Part shown: positions 8,582-16,248 of the stretch, piece after piece
Layout of the letters: every line of letters starts with the position of its first letter
How positions within the stretch are numbered: position 1 is the first letter of the stretch
Assembly: GCA_047619205.1 (NCBI GenBank)
Contig: JBLHJR010000037.1
Location: 1-27,033 of the forward strand
Direction: 5' to 3'
DNA from: Endobugula sp047619205
GTDB lineage: Bacteria > Pseudomonadota > Gammaproteobacteria > Pseudomonadales > Cellvibrionaceae
DNA length: 27,033 nucleotides
Notes under the pieces: model-generated
The model's input: only the letters and a program-made list of their open reading frames with translations
The model's database searches: none
Told to the model about the DNA's origin: nothing
Translations under genes and position numbers: made by a program

Positions 8582-8860
8582 CTATTTGTTTCCCCAAATC
8601 GTAGATACTGCGCGTTCATTCCCTAGTGAGCCGACAATAATACAAACAAAAGCGACAGCTGAAAAAACCAGTGCAGGCACAAAGTAACCGTAAGCAGCAT
8701 GCTGCACAATATAAGTGATCGCTGCTGCTGCGATTCCAGCGAACATGAACCCCATGATGATTAAGATTTTTCGATTCATGGTTTTGTACACGTAAGCCTG
8801 ATCACCGCGTTCAAAAATATTCAGTAGCGGGCTGAAAATAGTTCTTAGTAATACTTTCAT
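8582..8860 (-). CDS. Small inner-membrane protein with two predicted helices
   Basis: This 92-aa protein has an amphipathic N-terminal segment (about 1-28, with the acidic-basic stretch FERGDQAYVYKTMNRK) and two hydrophobic helices (about 31-51 and 59-79), ending in a short polar tail. A GAG-type ribosome binding site precedes the ATG at about 7 nt. I do not recognise a named family. It probably forms a transcription unit with the 137-aa gene behind it. The function is unknown. Confidence 0.65.
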   Translation of the reverse strand: MKVLLRTIFSPLLNIFERGDQAYVYKTMNRKILIIMGFMFAGIAAAAITYIVQHAAYGYFVPALVFSAVAFVCIIVGSLGNERAVSTIWGNK

Positions 8861-8962
8861 AATTCATCTCAGTGAAGAGTGTCTATGCATAGAGATAAGG
8901 CTTAGGTTTTTGTGGCGCCTCATCATTATTTTAGTCACCTTTCTTAATTTCTAGGTCTCTGT

Positions 8963-10240
8963 TTATTGGGCGTTTACTATTTTTCTAATAGAAGCTAGCT
9001 TCACACAATTAGTAAAAATACTCATTGCTTGATCCACTTCTTCCAAGCTAGGTACCGAAGGTGCAATACGAATATTATTGTCGTCAGGATCATTACCATA
9101 AGGGAAGGTAGCGCCTGCAGGCGTGAGTTTTACACCGGCATCGGCGGCTAATTTAACAATGCTCTTGGCTAAACCGCTGTGGGCATTAAATGAAATGAAA
9201 TAACCACCATCCACACTACCCCATTCACCTAGATCATTATCGCCAAAGGCATTTTGTAAGTGTTCGAGTACGCAATCAAAGCGTGGTTTAAGTAGCGCCG
9301 CATGTTTTTGCATATGTCGAAGCAATGCGTCGTAATCTGGAAATAAACGACAATGGCGTAATTGATTCACCTTGTCAGGTCCGATAGACATAACGGCTAG
9401 CACTTCTCTAAATGCATCGAGATTAACTTTGGATGCGGCAATAAAAGCAATGCCTGAACCGGCGTGGCTTATTTTAGATGTTGATGCAAACTGGATAACC
9501 GAGTCTTCGGTACCGTGACTACGGCAATAACCCATAATGTTAGCTAATACTGTAACATCGTTAAAATCATGTAGCGCATAGGCATTATCCCAAAACACAT
9601 AAAAGTTATCGCTGGCAATCGTGCTTAGCCGGGCAATGCGTTCAACGGTATCATCACTATAGGTCGTGCCTGTAGGGTTAGAATACTTCGGTACGCACCA
9701 CATGCCTTTAATGCTGCTATCAGCTTTTAATAGCGCTTCAACAGCATCCATATCTGGCCCTGTCGCTGTCATCGGCACGGTGATCATTTCGATGCCTAGT
9801 TTTTCGCAAATACTATAATGACGATCGTAGCCGGGGACGGGGCAAATGAATTTTACCGGTGATGCAGAATCTTTCCATGGGACTTTTGAGTGAAGGCCAA
9901 AATCGCGAGCAATAAACATGGCGTAAAACATTAAGGTTAGGCTGCTGTTACCTTGAGCGGATACTTCGTCTAAGTGTACACCTAAAATATCCGCGCCTAA
10001 TTGGCGGGCTTCTTTAATGCCGTCTAAGCCGCCATAGTTGCGTGTATCCGTACCATTGGCGCTGAGGTAGTTGTTCTCAAGGCTACCATCTAAAGCATCG
10101 GACAAGTCTAATTGTCCGCTTGAAGGTTTGCCTCGGGTAAGGTCTAAAGACATCGCTTGTTGACAGTAATTGCCGTGTTCGTTGGTAAGTTCAGCTTCCC
10201 ATTGACGAAGCTCTTCGATTGAAGCGTGTTGCAGATTCAA
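8963..10240 (-). CDS. PLP-dependent aminotransferase, class Ic aspartate aminotransferase-like
   Basis: This is a 425-aa fold-type I aminotransferase. It most resembles the subgroup Ic aspartate aminotransferases (Asp_aminotransf/PF12897 type, as in Corynebacterium AspT), which interconvert aspartate and oxaloacetate with 2-oxoglutarate and glutamate. Visible elements are TRGKPS near 35-40, NYGG at 68-71, SNPTG at 187-191, WDNAY at 217-221 (Asp for the pyridine nitrogen, Tyr for the phosphate side) and the Schiff-base lysine K256 in STSKISHAGSG. The open frame runs on upstream to 10456, but the extension is low-complexity and non-homologous. TTG at 10240 has AGGA (10247-10250) exactly 6 nt away and gives MNLQHASIEELRQWE, so I choose TTG. 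It is divergent from pyruvate kinase, so both genes share the 305-bp gap. Confidence 0.88.
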   Translation of the reverse strand: MNLQHASIEELRQWEAELTNEHGNYCQQAMSLDLTRGKPSSGQLDLSDALDGSLENNYLSANGTDTRNYGGLDGIKEARQLGADILGVHLDEVSAQGNSSLTLMFYAMFIARDFGLHSKVPWKDSASPVKFICPVPGYDRHYSICEKLGIEMITVPMTATGPDMDAVEALLKADSSIKGMWCVPKYSNPTGTTYSDDTVERIARLSTIASDNFYVFWDNAYALHDFNDVTVLANIMGYCRSHGTEDSVIQFASTSKISHAGSGIAFIAASKVNLDAFREVLAVMSIGPDKVNQLRHCRLFPDYDALLRHMQKHAALLKPRFDCVLEHLQNAFGDNDLGEWGSVDGGYFISFNAHSGLAKSIVKLAADAGVKLTPAGATFPYGNDPDDNNIRIAPSVPSLEEVDQAMSIFTNCVKLASIRKIVNAQ

Positions 10241-10545
10241 GATTAATCCTCGGTGATGTGCAAAAAAGAGAAAAGACGGTGCTAAATAGGTAGTCGATAT
10301 TATAGAGCTTTTCTTGATCAAAAATAACTCTTTTTTACGTTTTACGCCTACTCTAAAAGTGTTGGAAGAAAACAGGAGAGATAAACGAAAGCGTTTATTG
10401 TAAACTATCATGGCGGCAGCCAAGGATATTATAAGCTTAAGTTTGCTATGTTTCATGCAATTGTCATATAGCGTAGTTAGTTTATTGCAATGCTGGAAGT
10501 TAGCCAGTAATAGAGACCTATTTCATTCAATATTGAGACGAAATT
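10241..10545. promoter_or_regulatory. Divergent promoter region, aminotransferase and pyruvate kinase
   Basis: This 305-bp gap contains the promoters for two divergent genes. On the + strand TTGCTA (10443-10448) and TATAGC (10467-10472), spaced by 18 bp, are a candidate for pyruvate kinase; TTGTCA (10461-10466) is a second possible -35 box. On the minus strand I see only the ribosome binding site at 10247-10250 with confidence. The ORFs running into the gap from both sides have no coding character. Confidence 0.4.
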
Positions 10546-11988
10546 ATGCAACGACGTACCAAAATAGTAGCCACTTTAGGCCCCGCTACAGATAAAGCGA
10601 ATATTCTTGAAGAATTAATTATTGCGGGCGTTAATGTAGTACGAATGAATTTTTCTCACGGGGCTGCTGAAGATCATAAGCAACGAGCAGTGCTGGTACG
10701 TGAATTAGCCAAAAAACATCAACGGCAAGTCGCCATATTAGGTGATTTACAAGGGCCTAAAATTCGTATTGCCCGATTTGCAGATGGTCCGATTGAGTTA
10801 GCGGTGGGCGATAAATTTACCCTTGATGCTGGTATAGGCAAAGATGACGGTAATCAGCAAGTGGTAGGCATTGATTATAAGCAGCTGCCCAATGATTGTT
10901 CGGTAGGGGATTTCTTATTATTAGATGATGGGCGAATGGTATTGCTAATTGAATCTATCGTCGATAATAAGATATGTTGCCGCGCCGAAGTGGCCGGAAT
11001 ATTGTCGAATAATAAGGGTATTAATTTACAAGGTGGTGGTCTGTCCGCGCCCGCATTGACCGATAAAGATTTACAGGATATTCATCTCGCGGCTGAGATT
11101 GATGTCGATTATCTTGCTGTGTCTTTCCCGCGTACAGCAGATGATATCATCCAAGCCCGTCGTTTGTTGGCAGATGCGGGCGGTAACGCCGGTATTGTAG
11201 CGAAGATTGAGCGTGCCGAAGTGGTTGCCAGCGATGAAAGCCTAGATGCAGTGATTCGAGCTTCTGATGCCGTCATGGTCGCTCGTGGCGACCTAGGCGT
11301 TGAAATTGGTGATGCACAATTGGTGGTAGTACAGAAGAGAATTATCTCGCGCGCACGCATGTTGAATAAATGTGTGATTACCGCTACGCAAATGATGGAG
11401 TCAATGATCAACAGTCCTTTGCCCACCAGAGCGGAAGTATTTGATGTGGCTAATGCGGTGATCGACGGCACCGATGCGGTGATGCTATCGGGTGAAACTG
11501 CAGCGGGTAACTTCCCTGTCGAAACAGTAAAGGCGATGGCTCGTGCCATTGGCGGTGCAGAAATCGATCCTAGTGTGCGTCATTCTACCCATCGTATTGA
11601 TAAACAGTTTCATGCGATTGATGAATCCATTGGACTGGCAGCGATGTATACCGCGAATCATTTAGATGGCGTGAAAGCCATTATTGCATTTACTGAAACG
11701 GGTTCAACGACTTTATTGATGTCGCGGATTAATTCCTACCTACCTATTTATGCATTTTCTAGAATTCCTAAAACACAGGCGCGAGTGTCATTATTTCTTG
11801 GCGTTGAGTCTATTGCTTTTGATAGTCATGATGACACGTCACACGCGACTAATTTACGTGCCATTGATGAGCTTAAGGAGCGAGGGGTAGTTGAGGATGG
11901 TGATTTAGTGATTATTACTAAAGGCGATCACGACAACCTACAAGGAGGCACTAACGGCTTGAAAATTTTACGTGTCGGCGAGTCATAA
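10546..11988 (+). CDS. pyk: Pyruvate kinase
   Basis: This 480-aa glycolytic enzyme converts phosphoenolpyruvate and ADP to pyruvate and ATP. Order of elements: the N-terminal TKIVATLGPAT strand and VVRMNFSHG, the B domain (about 70-170), the A-domain active site with KIERAE (catalytic Lys), MVARGDLGVEIG and ATQMMESMI (Mg/K site), then PTRAEVFDVANAVIDG and the C-terminal domain (about 340-480). Length is like PykA (type II) of E. coli. ATG at 10546 has GAGA just upstream and starts MQRRTKIVATLGP as expected. A small membrane-protein gene follows after 25 bp and may be co-transcribed. Confidence 0.95.
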   Translation: MQRRTKIVATLGPATDKANILEELIIAGVNVVRMNFSHGAAEDHKQRAVLVRELAKKHQRQVAILGDLQGPKIRIARFADGPIELAVGDKFTLDAGIGKDDGNQQVVGIDYKQLPNDCSVGDFLLLDDGRMVLLIESIVDNKICCRAEVAGILSNNKGINLQGGGLSAPALTDKDLQDIHLAAEIDVDYLAVSFPRTADDIIQARRLLADAGGNAGIVAKIERAEVVASDESLDAVIRASDAVMVARGDLGVEIGDAQLVVVQKRIISRARMLNKCVITATQMMESMINSPLPTRAEVFDVANAVIDGTDAVMLSGETAAGNFPVETVKAMARAIGGAEIDPSVRHSTHRIDKQFHAIDESIGLAAMYTANHLDGVKAIIAFTETGSTTLLMSRINSYLPIYAFSRIPKTQARVSLFLGVESIAFDSHDDTSHATNLRAIDELKERGVVEDGDLVIITKGDHDNLQGGTNGLKILRVGES

Positions 11989-12013
11989 AAAAGCGTGAAT
12001 AAAGAAGGATAAT

Positions 12014-12418
12014 ATGGGTATAGTAGTGAGCGTTTTTATGTTGTTAGGTTTGTTAATGGTGTCGCCATTAACGTGGCTAAGTCTTGGTCCTAAACGACAA
12101 GATCATCGCCTAGCTAACTTTATTGGTGTGGGTTTATTGTTGGCGGGGTTATGGAATTTTTGCTGGCATGGGCTAAGGTTTTTGAATGAATTTTGGGGCT
12201 TGGCTGCTCTAGTGTCGGGACTATTTATGCTAATGGTTGCGGTTATTATTCTGCACCGCTTCGCCAACAGTGCATTCGCTAATCATCCTATAGTGAATTC
12301 AGTGTATAAACTAATAAGCCCACTAGCCTTTATTTGGGTCATGGGCTTATTGTTTAGCTTTGCATTGTATGCGGTGACGTTAATTCGCCTAAACTTGGGT
12401 TTACCGATTATTTTTTAA
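12014..12418 (+). CDS. Small membrane protein with four predicted helices
   Basis: This is a 134-aa protein with about four hydrophobic helices (near 1-22, 33-53, 60-82 and 100-125) joined by short loops; the first loop, LGPKRQDHRLAN, is basic and polar. AAGGA sits 7 nt before the ATG. It lies 25 bp after pyruvate kinase on the same strand and converges on the HDOD gene. I recognise no family and no catalytic motif; the function is unknown. Confidence 0.75.
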   Translation: MGIVVSVFMLLGLLMVSPLTWLSLGPKRQDHRLANFIGVGLLLAGLWNFCWHGLRFLNEFWGLAALVSGLFMLMVAVIILHRFANSAFANHPIVNSVYKLISPLAFIWVMGLLFSFALYAVTLIRLNLGLPIIF

Positions 12419-12459
12419 ACGCGTTGTGTGGAGCCATAGTATCTGCCTAGAAAAGGCGG

Positions 12460-13284
12460 TTAATCTAATAGCTCCTCGATGCCTGATTCTACTTCTTTTA
12501 GCTCATCTAGTTGGTCTAGCACTGTTGCCATGTTTATCCCTAATGCTTTCGCGTGTGTTAATGGGAAGTTAGCCATAAAGACTTCATTATCTCCCTCTCT
12601 ATTATTGAAAATATATTGTGCGATATAAATAATACCCGCTAAAGGTTGATATTCATCCTCACTGACTTGCGGTTGCATTTGATGGCGTATGCCTTCAATA
12701 ATTGCTTCTGGAAAATTCCAACGATTAGCGAGCTCGGCACCGGCTTGGGTAAAGTTAAAGCCTAGATGGCTATCTTCCATGGTGACTCTATCGGCTCCTT
12801 TTTCCACTATGCGGTCAATTTTTTGCGCTTCTTCATTTACTAGAATATGCGTGAGTAGGCCACCAATATCATGGATCATGCCGCAAGTGAAAGCCACTTC
12901 TACGTTGATGTTAGGAGTGTATTTAGCGACCCACTTACTAATGGAGGCTAGGGCAAAACTTTTAATCCAGAAGGCTTTAATATTAAAGCCTTCTGGAGCG
13001 GGGAAAGCACTGGTTAACCCCGATGCGAGTACCATTGTGCGCAATGCATTGAAGCCTAAGAGAACAGCGGCATCATTGACTGAACCTATTTTACGGTGCC
13101 CACCGTACTGGGATGAATTGGCCATGCGTAGCACTTTTACCGTCATAGATTGATCTTTACTTAATTTTTGAGCGATTTCATCGCTATTGATACCGTCATC
13201 CCCAAAACTCTGTATGAGTTCTTGTACAACTTTGGGGATATTAGGCATATGTTGAGCATTAGAAATTAGATGGTGTAGATCCAC
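12460..13284 (-). CDS. HDOD-domain signalling protein
   Basis: This is a 274-aa single-domain HDOD protein. HDOD domains are HD-superfamily relatives that usually act as signalling or scaffold modules next to cyclic-di-GMP, chemotaxis or stress pathways, mostly without a proven hydrolase activity. Visible are the N-terminal LPNIPKVVQEL-like start (here MPNIPKVVQELIQSF), the SKDQSMTVKVLRMANSSQY repeat helix, GSVNDAAVLLGFNALR, and the HD-like pair in GMIHDIGGLL (about residues 138-147), followed by the GAELANRWNFPEAIIEGIRHQ stretch in which HDOD proteins keep a His. The start is GTG at 13284 with GAGGA about 7 nt upstream; no ATG fits. The C-terminus is acidic (DELKEVESGIEELLD). No partner output domain is fused. 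Confidence 0.88.
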   Translation of the reverse strand: MDLHHLISNAQHMPNIPKVVQELIQSFGDDGINSDEIAQKLSKDQSMTVKVLRMANSSQYGGHRKIGSVNDAAVLLGFNALRTMVLASGLTSAFPAPEGFNIKAFWIKSFALASISKWVAKYTPNINVEVAFTCGMIHDIGGLLTHILVNEEAQKIDRIVEKGADRVTMEDSHLGFNFTQAGAELANRWNFPEAIIEGIRHQMQPQVSEDEYQPLAGIIYIAQYIFNNREGDNEVFMANFPLTHAKALGINMATVLDQLDELKEVESGIEELLD

Positions 13285-13443
13285 AGAGATATCCTCGACT
13301 ACGTAGTGCTGGATGTTCTTTTTAGAATAGTTAAGATTATCGTTGTTGCTAGTGTTTTTGTGCGTAATTTTGCACCTAAATGTAAAACTATGAATATAGA
13401 GGAATTATGGCGTCACAAATAAGTTGTTGGGTTGCATAAGTCA

Positions 13444-13448
13444 TTAAT
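13444..13448. repeat. Left target-site duplication TTAAT
   Basis: TTAAT directly abuts the left end of the MITE-like element, and an identical copy abuts the right end. Five matching bases at exactly both borders are good but short evidence of insertion. Confidence 0.7.
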
Positions 13449-13611
13449 CCTAGAAACCGCAGTTGGATCACGAAAGTATGCACAAGTTATTGATGCACCT
13501 AGCAAATGTTACATTCGGCTCACTACCAATAAGGTAGCCACGCGAATGTAACATTCACTATGCACACCAATAAACTACACATCTTTTTCGCGTCCAACTG
13601 CGGTTTCTAGG
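13449..13611. mobile_element. MITE-like element with 19-bp terminal inverted repeats
   Basis: The ends are a perfect 19-bp inverted repeat: CCTAGAAACCGCAGTTGGA at 13449-13467 and its reverse complement at 13593-13611. A 5-bp TTAAT lies directly outside both ends (13444-13448 and 13612-13616) and reads as a target-site duplication. Inside is a second perfect inverted repeat of 13 bp (13505-13517 with 13543-13555) around a small CTACC/GGTAG hairpin (13523-13527 with 13533-13537). At 163 bp it has no coding capacity, so it would need a transposase from elsewhere. I cannot name the parent family. Confidence 0.85.
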
Positions 13612-13616
13612 TTAAT
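13612..13616. repeat. Right target-site duplication TTAAT
   Basis: This is the second copy of the 5-bp direct repeat that brackets the MITE-like element. Confidence 0.7.
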
Positions 13617-13892
13617 TCAAATGAAAATTATTAATGGCTGAAAAAGTAAATGTTGACAGTGCCAGTAGAGGAACTATTGGCTGGGGAGCATCTCCAATAA
13701 ATACGTCGTTTGGCGCTATCACTATGGGTAGGCTTGAATTATGGCTTGATTGATTTTTTTGTCTTTATCTTGTTAGTGTTTTTACCGCTAATACAACTAT
13801 TGACGCCTACATGACGCAATCCTACTTGCGCACAGCAGTATTTATCAGTTCCCTCGGATAAATACGATCCATAGGCTTAGTGTCTCTACTAA

Positions 13893-15326
13893 CTATGAAA
13901 AAAGCTCGGCATTGATCCATAAGTGGCAGGCAATGCTGGCAATATAGCCAAGCGCAATCACTGGCGTCCATTTTAGGTGAGCAAAAAAGGTATATTGACC
14001 GGGCGCTTGTCCCATCAGTGCCACACCCGCAGCAGAGCCGATGGATAATAAACTACCACCAACACCCGCCGTTAAGGTCACTAACAACCACTGGCCTAAA
14101 TCCATATCAGGTAGCATGGTTAAAACGGCAAACATGACGGGAATATTATCGACAATGGCAGAAAGCACACCGACAGTGATGTTGGCGTAAAGCGGACTCC
14201 ATTGAGTATACATAACATCTGAAGCTAAGCCTAAATAACCCAGAAAGCCTAAACCGCCTACGCACATCACTACGCCATAAAAGAACATCAGTGTGTCCCA
14301 TTCGGCACGCTGTACATGACTAAAAACATCGAACGGAGCGATACCCTCTAGCCTAGCGAGTTTTTTGGCGTCGCCGGCATAGGATTGGCGTTTTTTCTGT
14401 AAAGATTTCGGCAATGTCTTTTTTAAGTAATAACCAAAAAATTGTAAATAAGCTAAACCGGTCATCATGCCAAATACCGGTGGTAGATGTAAAAAGGTAT
14501 GGCATAAAATAGCGGTAGCCACTGTAGCTAAAAACAAACCTAGAATGGTTTTTGCGCCGCGCTTCAATTCAATTTCATTTTCTGCTTGATCGGGCATATC
14601 CTGCGTAATAAAAAAGCTCATTATGGTTGCAGGAATAAGGAAGTTAACCAAAGAAGGCAGGAACAGGCTAAAGAATTGTGAAAATTCTACCATGCCTTTT
14701 TGCCATACCATTAAAGTAGTAATATCGCCGAAGGGGCTAAAGGCCCCCCCCGCATTAGCGGCAACAACAATGTTAACGCAGCTAATACTGACAAAGTTTT
14801 TATTGTTGCCACCCACTGCCAAAATCACCGCGCACATCACTAACGCTGTGGTTAGGTTGTCGGCAATAGGGGATATAAAGAAGGCTAAAAAACCAGTGGT
14901 CCAGAACAGTTGTCTAAAACTCAGGCCTTTAGAAACTAACCACACGCGCAGCCAATCAAATAGACGACGTTCTTCTAAGGCGGCGATATAAGTCATCGCC
15001 ACTAGTAGGAAAAGTAATAATTCTGCGTACTCTAATAAGTTGTGACGTAATGCATCGCCAATAACATGGTCGTTATCGCCAGCTTGATAGCTAATGGCAA
15101 TTAAAATCCAAATTAAGCCTGATGCTAATAAGACGGGCTTTGATTTACGCAAGTGCAAATATTCTTCACCGATGACTAATATATAGGCGATAACAAATAT
15201 AGCCAGACAAATATAGCCAATGGGGGATGAGGTTAAATCAGTAGCCGATTCACTAGCCAGCGCCAAAGGCGAGACAAGAAAAACCCAGCATGCGACTAAA
15301 ATATTGAGTGGAGCCAATGAAAACAT
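13893..15326 (-). CDS. nhaD: Na+/H+ antiporter, NhaD family
   Basis: This 477-aa inner-membrane protein exchanges sodium (or lithium) for protons and supports salt and alkali tolerance. It has a hydrophobic N-terminal segment resembling a signal peptide (about 1-24, ending LALASES), which is common in NhaD, then about a dozen helices. Family stretches visible are VIGEEYLHLRKSKPVLLASG, HNLLEYAELLLFLLVAMTY, FFISPIADNLTTALVMC, NAGGAFSPFGDITTLMVW and, near the end, IVDNIPVMFAVLTM and GSLLSIGSAAGVALMGQ. The paired polar segments with Asp, Asn, Thr and Ser inside helices are typical ion-path residues of the IT superfamily. Length is normal. It is a single gene, divergent from the 71-codon gene across a 280-bp gap. 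Confidence 0.93.
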   Translation of the reverse strand: MFSLAPLNILVACWVFLVSPLALASESATDLTSSPIGYICLAIFVIAYILVIGEEYLHLRKSKPVLLASGLIWILIAISYQAGDNDHVIGDALRHNLLEYAELLLFLLVAMTYIAALEERRLFDWLRVWLVSKGLSFRQLFWTTGFLAFFISPIADNLTTALVMCAVILAVGGNNKNFVSISCVNIVVAANAGGAFSPFGDITTLMVWQKGMVEFSQFFSLFLPSLVNFLIPATIMSFFITQDMPDQAENEIELKRGAKTILGLFLATVATAILCHTFLHLPPVFGMMTGLAYLQFFGYYLKKTLPKSLQKKRQSYAGDAKKLARLEGIAPFDVFSHVQRAEWDTLMFFYGVVMCVGGLGFLGYLGLASDVMYTQWSPLYANITVGVLSAIVDNIPVMFAVLTMLPDMDLGQWLLVTLTAGVGGSLLSIGSAAGVALMGQAPGQYTFFAHLKWTPVIALGYIASIACHLWINAELFS

Positions 15327-15479
15327 GAAATCAACCTAAAAGAGTCGTTAAAAGTGCGCGAATGTTACTATAAGAAACACTATAACCCTACTATTTATTG
15401 GGCGAAATCGAATGTTAATGTCTTTTACTGGTAGATGAGGCTGTTTTTGAGGGTGTCAATTGGCATCATTTTCATTTTC

Positions 15480-15518
15480 TAGCAGATATCCTACAAAAAA
15501 TGTAGCAGATATCCTACA
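15480..15518. repeat. Pair of 16-bp direct repeats, possible tandem operator
   Basis: TAGCAGATATCCTACA occurs at 15480-15495 and again at 15503-15518, a period of 23 bp or about two helical turns. The two copies also pair with each other: GATATCCTACA of the first and TGTAGCAGATATC of the second form a hairpin with an A6 loop and a 2-nt bulge. The pair lies in the gap between nhaD and the 71-codon gene, 89 bp before the latter's start. A regulator site or an RNA structure are both possible. Confidence 0.6.
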
Positions 15519-15606
15519 TACCCTTAAGCCCGAGTAGCCCATAATTACACCCGTAAAAATAATCACTCGATTATTCTCATTAACATTTATGGCAGTGGAG
15601 ATTCAA

Positions 15607-15822
15607 ATGGACTGGCGTTTTATAGATAGCAATACACTCGAAGAACATAAAACGGGGTATATTATTCGTTTACTGGGCGGCACTTGGTTTCACCCAAAAG
15701 AAATTAAGCCAGAAGCACCCGCAGGCATGGTTTTTTTGCAGCAAGCGCAGTTGCTTAGATGTGGTTTAGAATATGTGACTGAGCTCTGTCATGGTCAAAA
15801 AGAGAAAGCTGAAGCAGTGTAA
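15607..15822 (+). CDS. Small hypothetical protein, 71 aa
   Basis: I do not recognise this protein. I choose the ATG at 15607 (MDWRFIDSNTLEEHKTG...) because GGAG (15597-15600) lies 6 nt before it. An in-frame ATG at 15589 would add six residues but would place GGAG inside the coding sequence. The protein is soluble-looking and compact, with a strand-rich first half (WRFIDSN, YIIRLLGGTWFHPKEI) and a helical second half (AGMVFLQQAQLLRCGLEYVTEL) with a charged tail. The stop codon lies in the loop of a 10-bp hairpin. It stands alone between nhaD and tRNA-Met. Confidence 0.7.
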   Translation: MDWRFIDSNTLEEHKTGYIIRLLGGTWFHPKEIKPEAPAGMVFLQQAQLLRCGLEYVTELCHGQKEKAEAV

Positions 15823-15834
15823 TAGCTTCAGCTT
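15806..15834 (+). terminator. Hairpin over the stop codon of the 71-aa gene, possible terminator
   Basis: AAGCTGAAGC (15806-15815) and GCTTCAGCTT (15825-15834) form a perfect 10-bp stem with a 9-nt loop that contains the TAA stop. No T-run follows, so intrinsic termination is uncertain; it may instead protect the 3' end of the message. Confidence 0.5.
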
Positions 15835-15883
15835 AGAGTATAAGTTCGAGTGAATGCTTAAGTTTTAAGTGTGGCTAAGATAA

Positions 15884-15912
15884 TTGCAGCGACTATACAT
15901 CCATCGCTGCAA
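15884..15912. repeat. 9-bp inverted repeat with 11-nt loop
   Basis: TTGCAGCGA (15884-15892) and TCGCTGCAA (15904-15912) are perfect complements. The hairpin lies between the converging 71-aa gene and tRNA-Met and could end transcription from either side, though no T-run is present. The rest of 15823-16133 shows no gene that I can support. Confidence 0.5.
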
Positions 15913-16133
15913 GACCATATACCGCAATGGTAGGCATGATCAGGGTAACCACTAAGATACCCTTCGACGTTCTATTTTATAGTGCAAGTAAACAGCATAG
16001 CTTCCTGCCGTATTCTCGTTCTTTGCATCAACATCACCATTGAAAAAATACAAATGCATAACGAATTACCGGCGCCAAAAAGTAACGTCGATGTTCCAGA
16101 GTGATCGATAATAACGTATATTTAATAAAAGAA

Positions 16134-16210
16134 TGGTAGCTACGGGCGGACTTGAACCGCCGACCCCAGCATTATGAATGCTGTGCTCTAACCAGCTGAG
16201 CTACGTAGCT
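16134..16210 (-). tRNA. tRNA-Met (CAT), elongator type
   Basis: This is a 77-nt cloverleaf on the minus strand, 16210 to 16134, with CCA encoded at 16136-16134. The acceptor stem is AGCTACG/CGTAGCT, the D-arm region reads AGCTCAGCTGGTTAGAGC, the anticodon stem is CAGCA/TGCTG around loop TTCATAA, and the T-arm contains GGTTCAAGTCC. The anticodon CAT is at 16174-16176. The body closely follows E. coli elongator tRNA-Met. The fully paired A1:U72 end excludes an initiator tRNA, and the D and variable regions do not match tRNA-Ile2(CAT). It occurs downstream of ychF as in Pseudomonas, with one gene in between. Confidence 0.95.
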
Positions 16211-16217
16211 ATCGTAT

Positions 16218-16233
16218 TGACCCGATTGGGTCA
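16218..16233. repeat. Short hairpin just upstream of tRNA-Met
   Basis: TGACCC (16218-16223) and GGGTCA (16228-16233) pair around a GATT loop. It lies between the predicted transcription start and the tRNA 5' end, so it would be in the 5' leader that RNase P removes. Confidence 0.5.
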
Positions 16234-16248
16234 CTGCTGAGGGCGCGT

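Larger units (their letters stand above)
13285..13892. other. 608-bp intergenic region between the HDOD gene and nhaD
   Basis: No ORF that I can support lies here. It holds the MITE-like element at 13449-13611 and its TTAAT flanks. The stretch 13617-13892, downstream of nhaD, has no clear terminator or coding signal that I can see. The promoter of the HDOD gene should lie in 13285-13448. Confidence 0.7.

Noticed and set aside
10241..10456. N-terminal extension of the aminotransferase to 497 aa
   Set aside because: The extension has no family resemblance and the TTG at 10240 has an excellent ribosome binding site.
10410..10595. Small + strand ORF overlapping the pyruvate kinase start
   Set aside because: It overlaps pyk out of frame, has no ribosome binding site and runs through the promoter region.
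11109..11549. 146-codon minus-strand ORF inside pyruvate kinase
   Set aside because: It is antisense to a well-conserved coding region and shows no protein-like pattern of its own.
12419..12459. Terminator between the converging membrane-protein and HDOD genes
   Set aside because: Only a 3-5 bp stem around GCCTAGAAAAGGC is present with no T-run.
12689..13153. 154-codon + strand ORF inside the HDOD gene
   Set aside because: It is an antisense shadow of the HDOD frame, rich in residues expected from reverse reading, with no start signal.
16134..16210. CAT-anticodon tRNA as tRNA-Ile2 (lysidine) or initiator tRNA
   Set aside because: The body matches elongator tRNA-Met, and the fully paired first base pair rules out the initiator.
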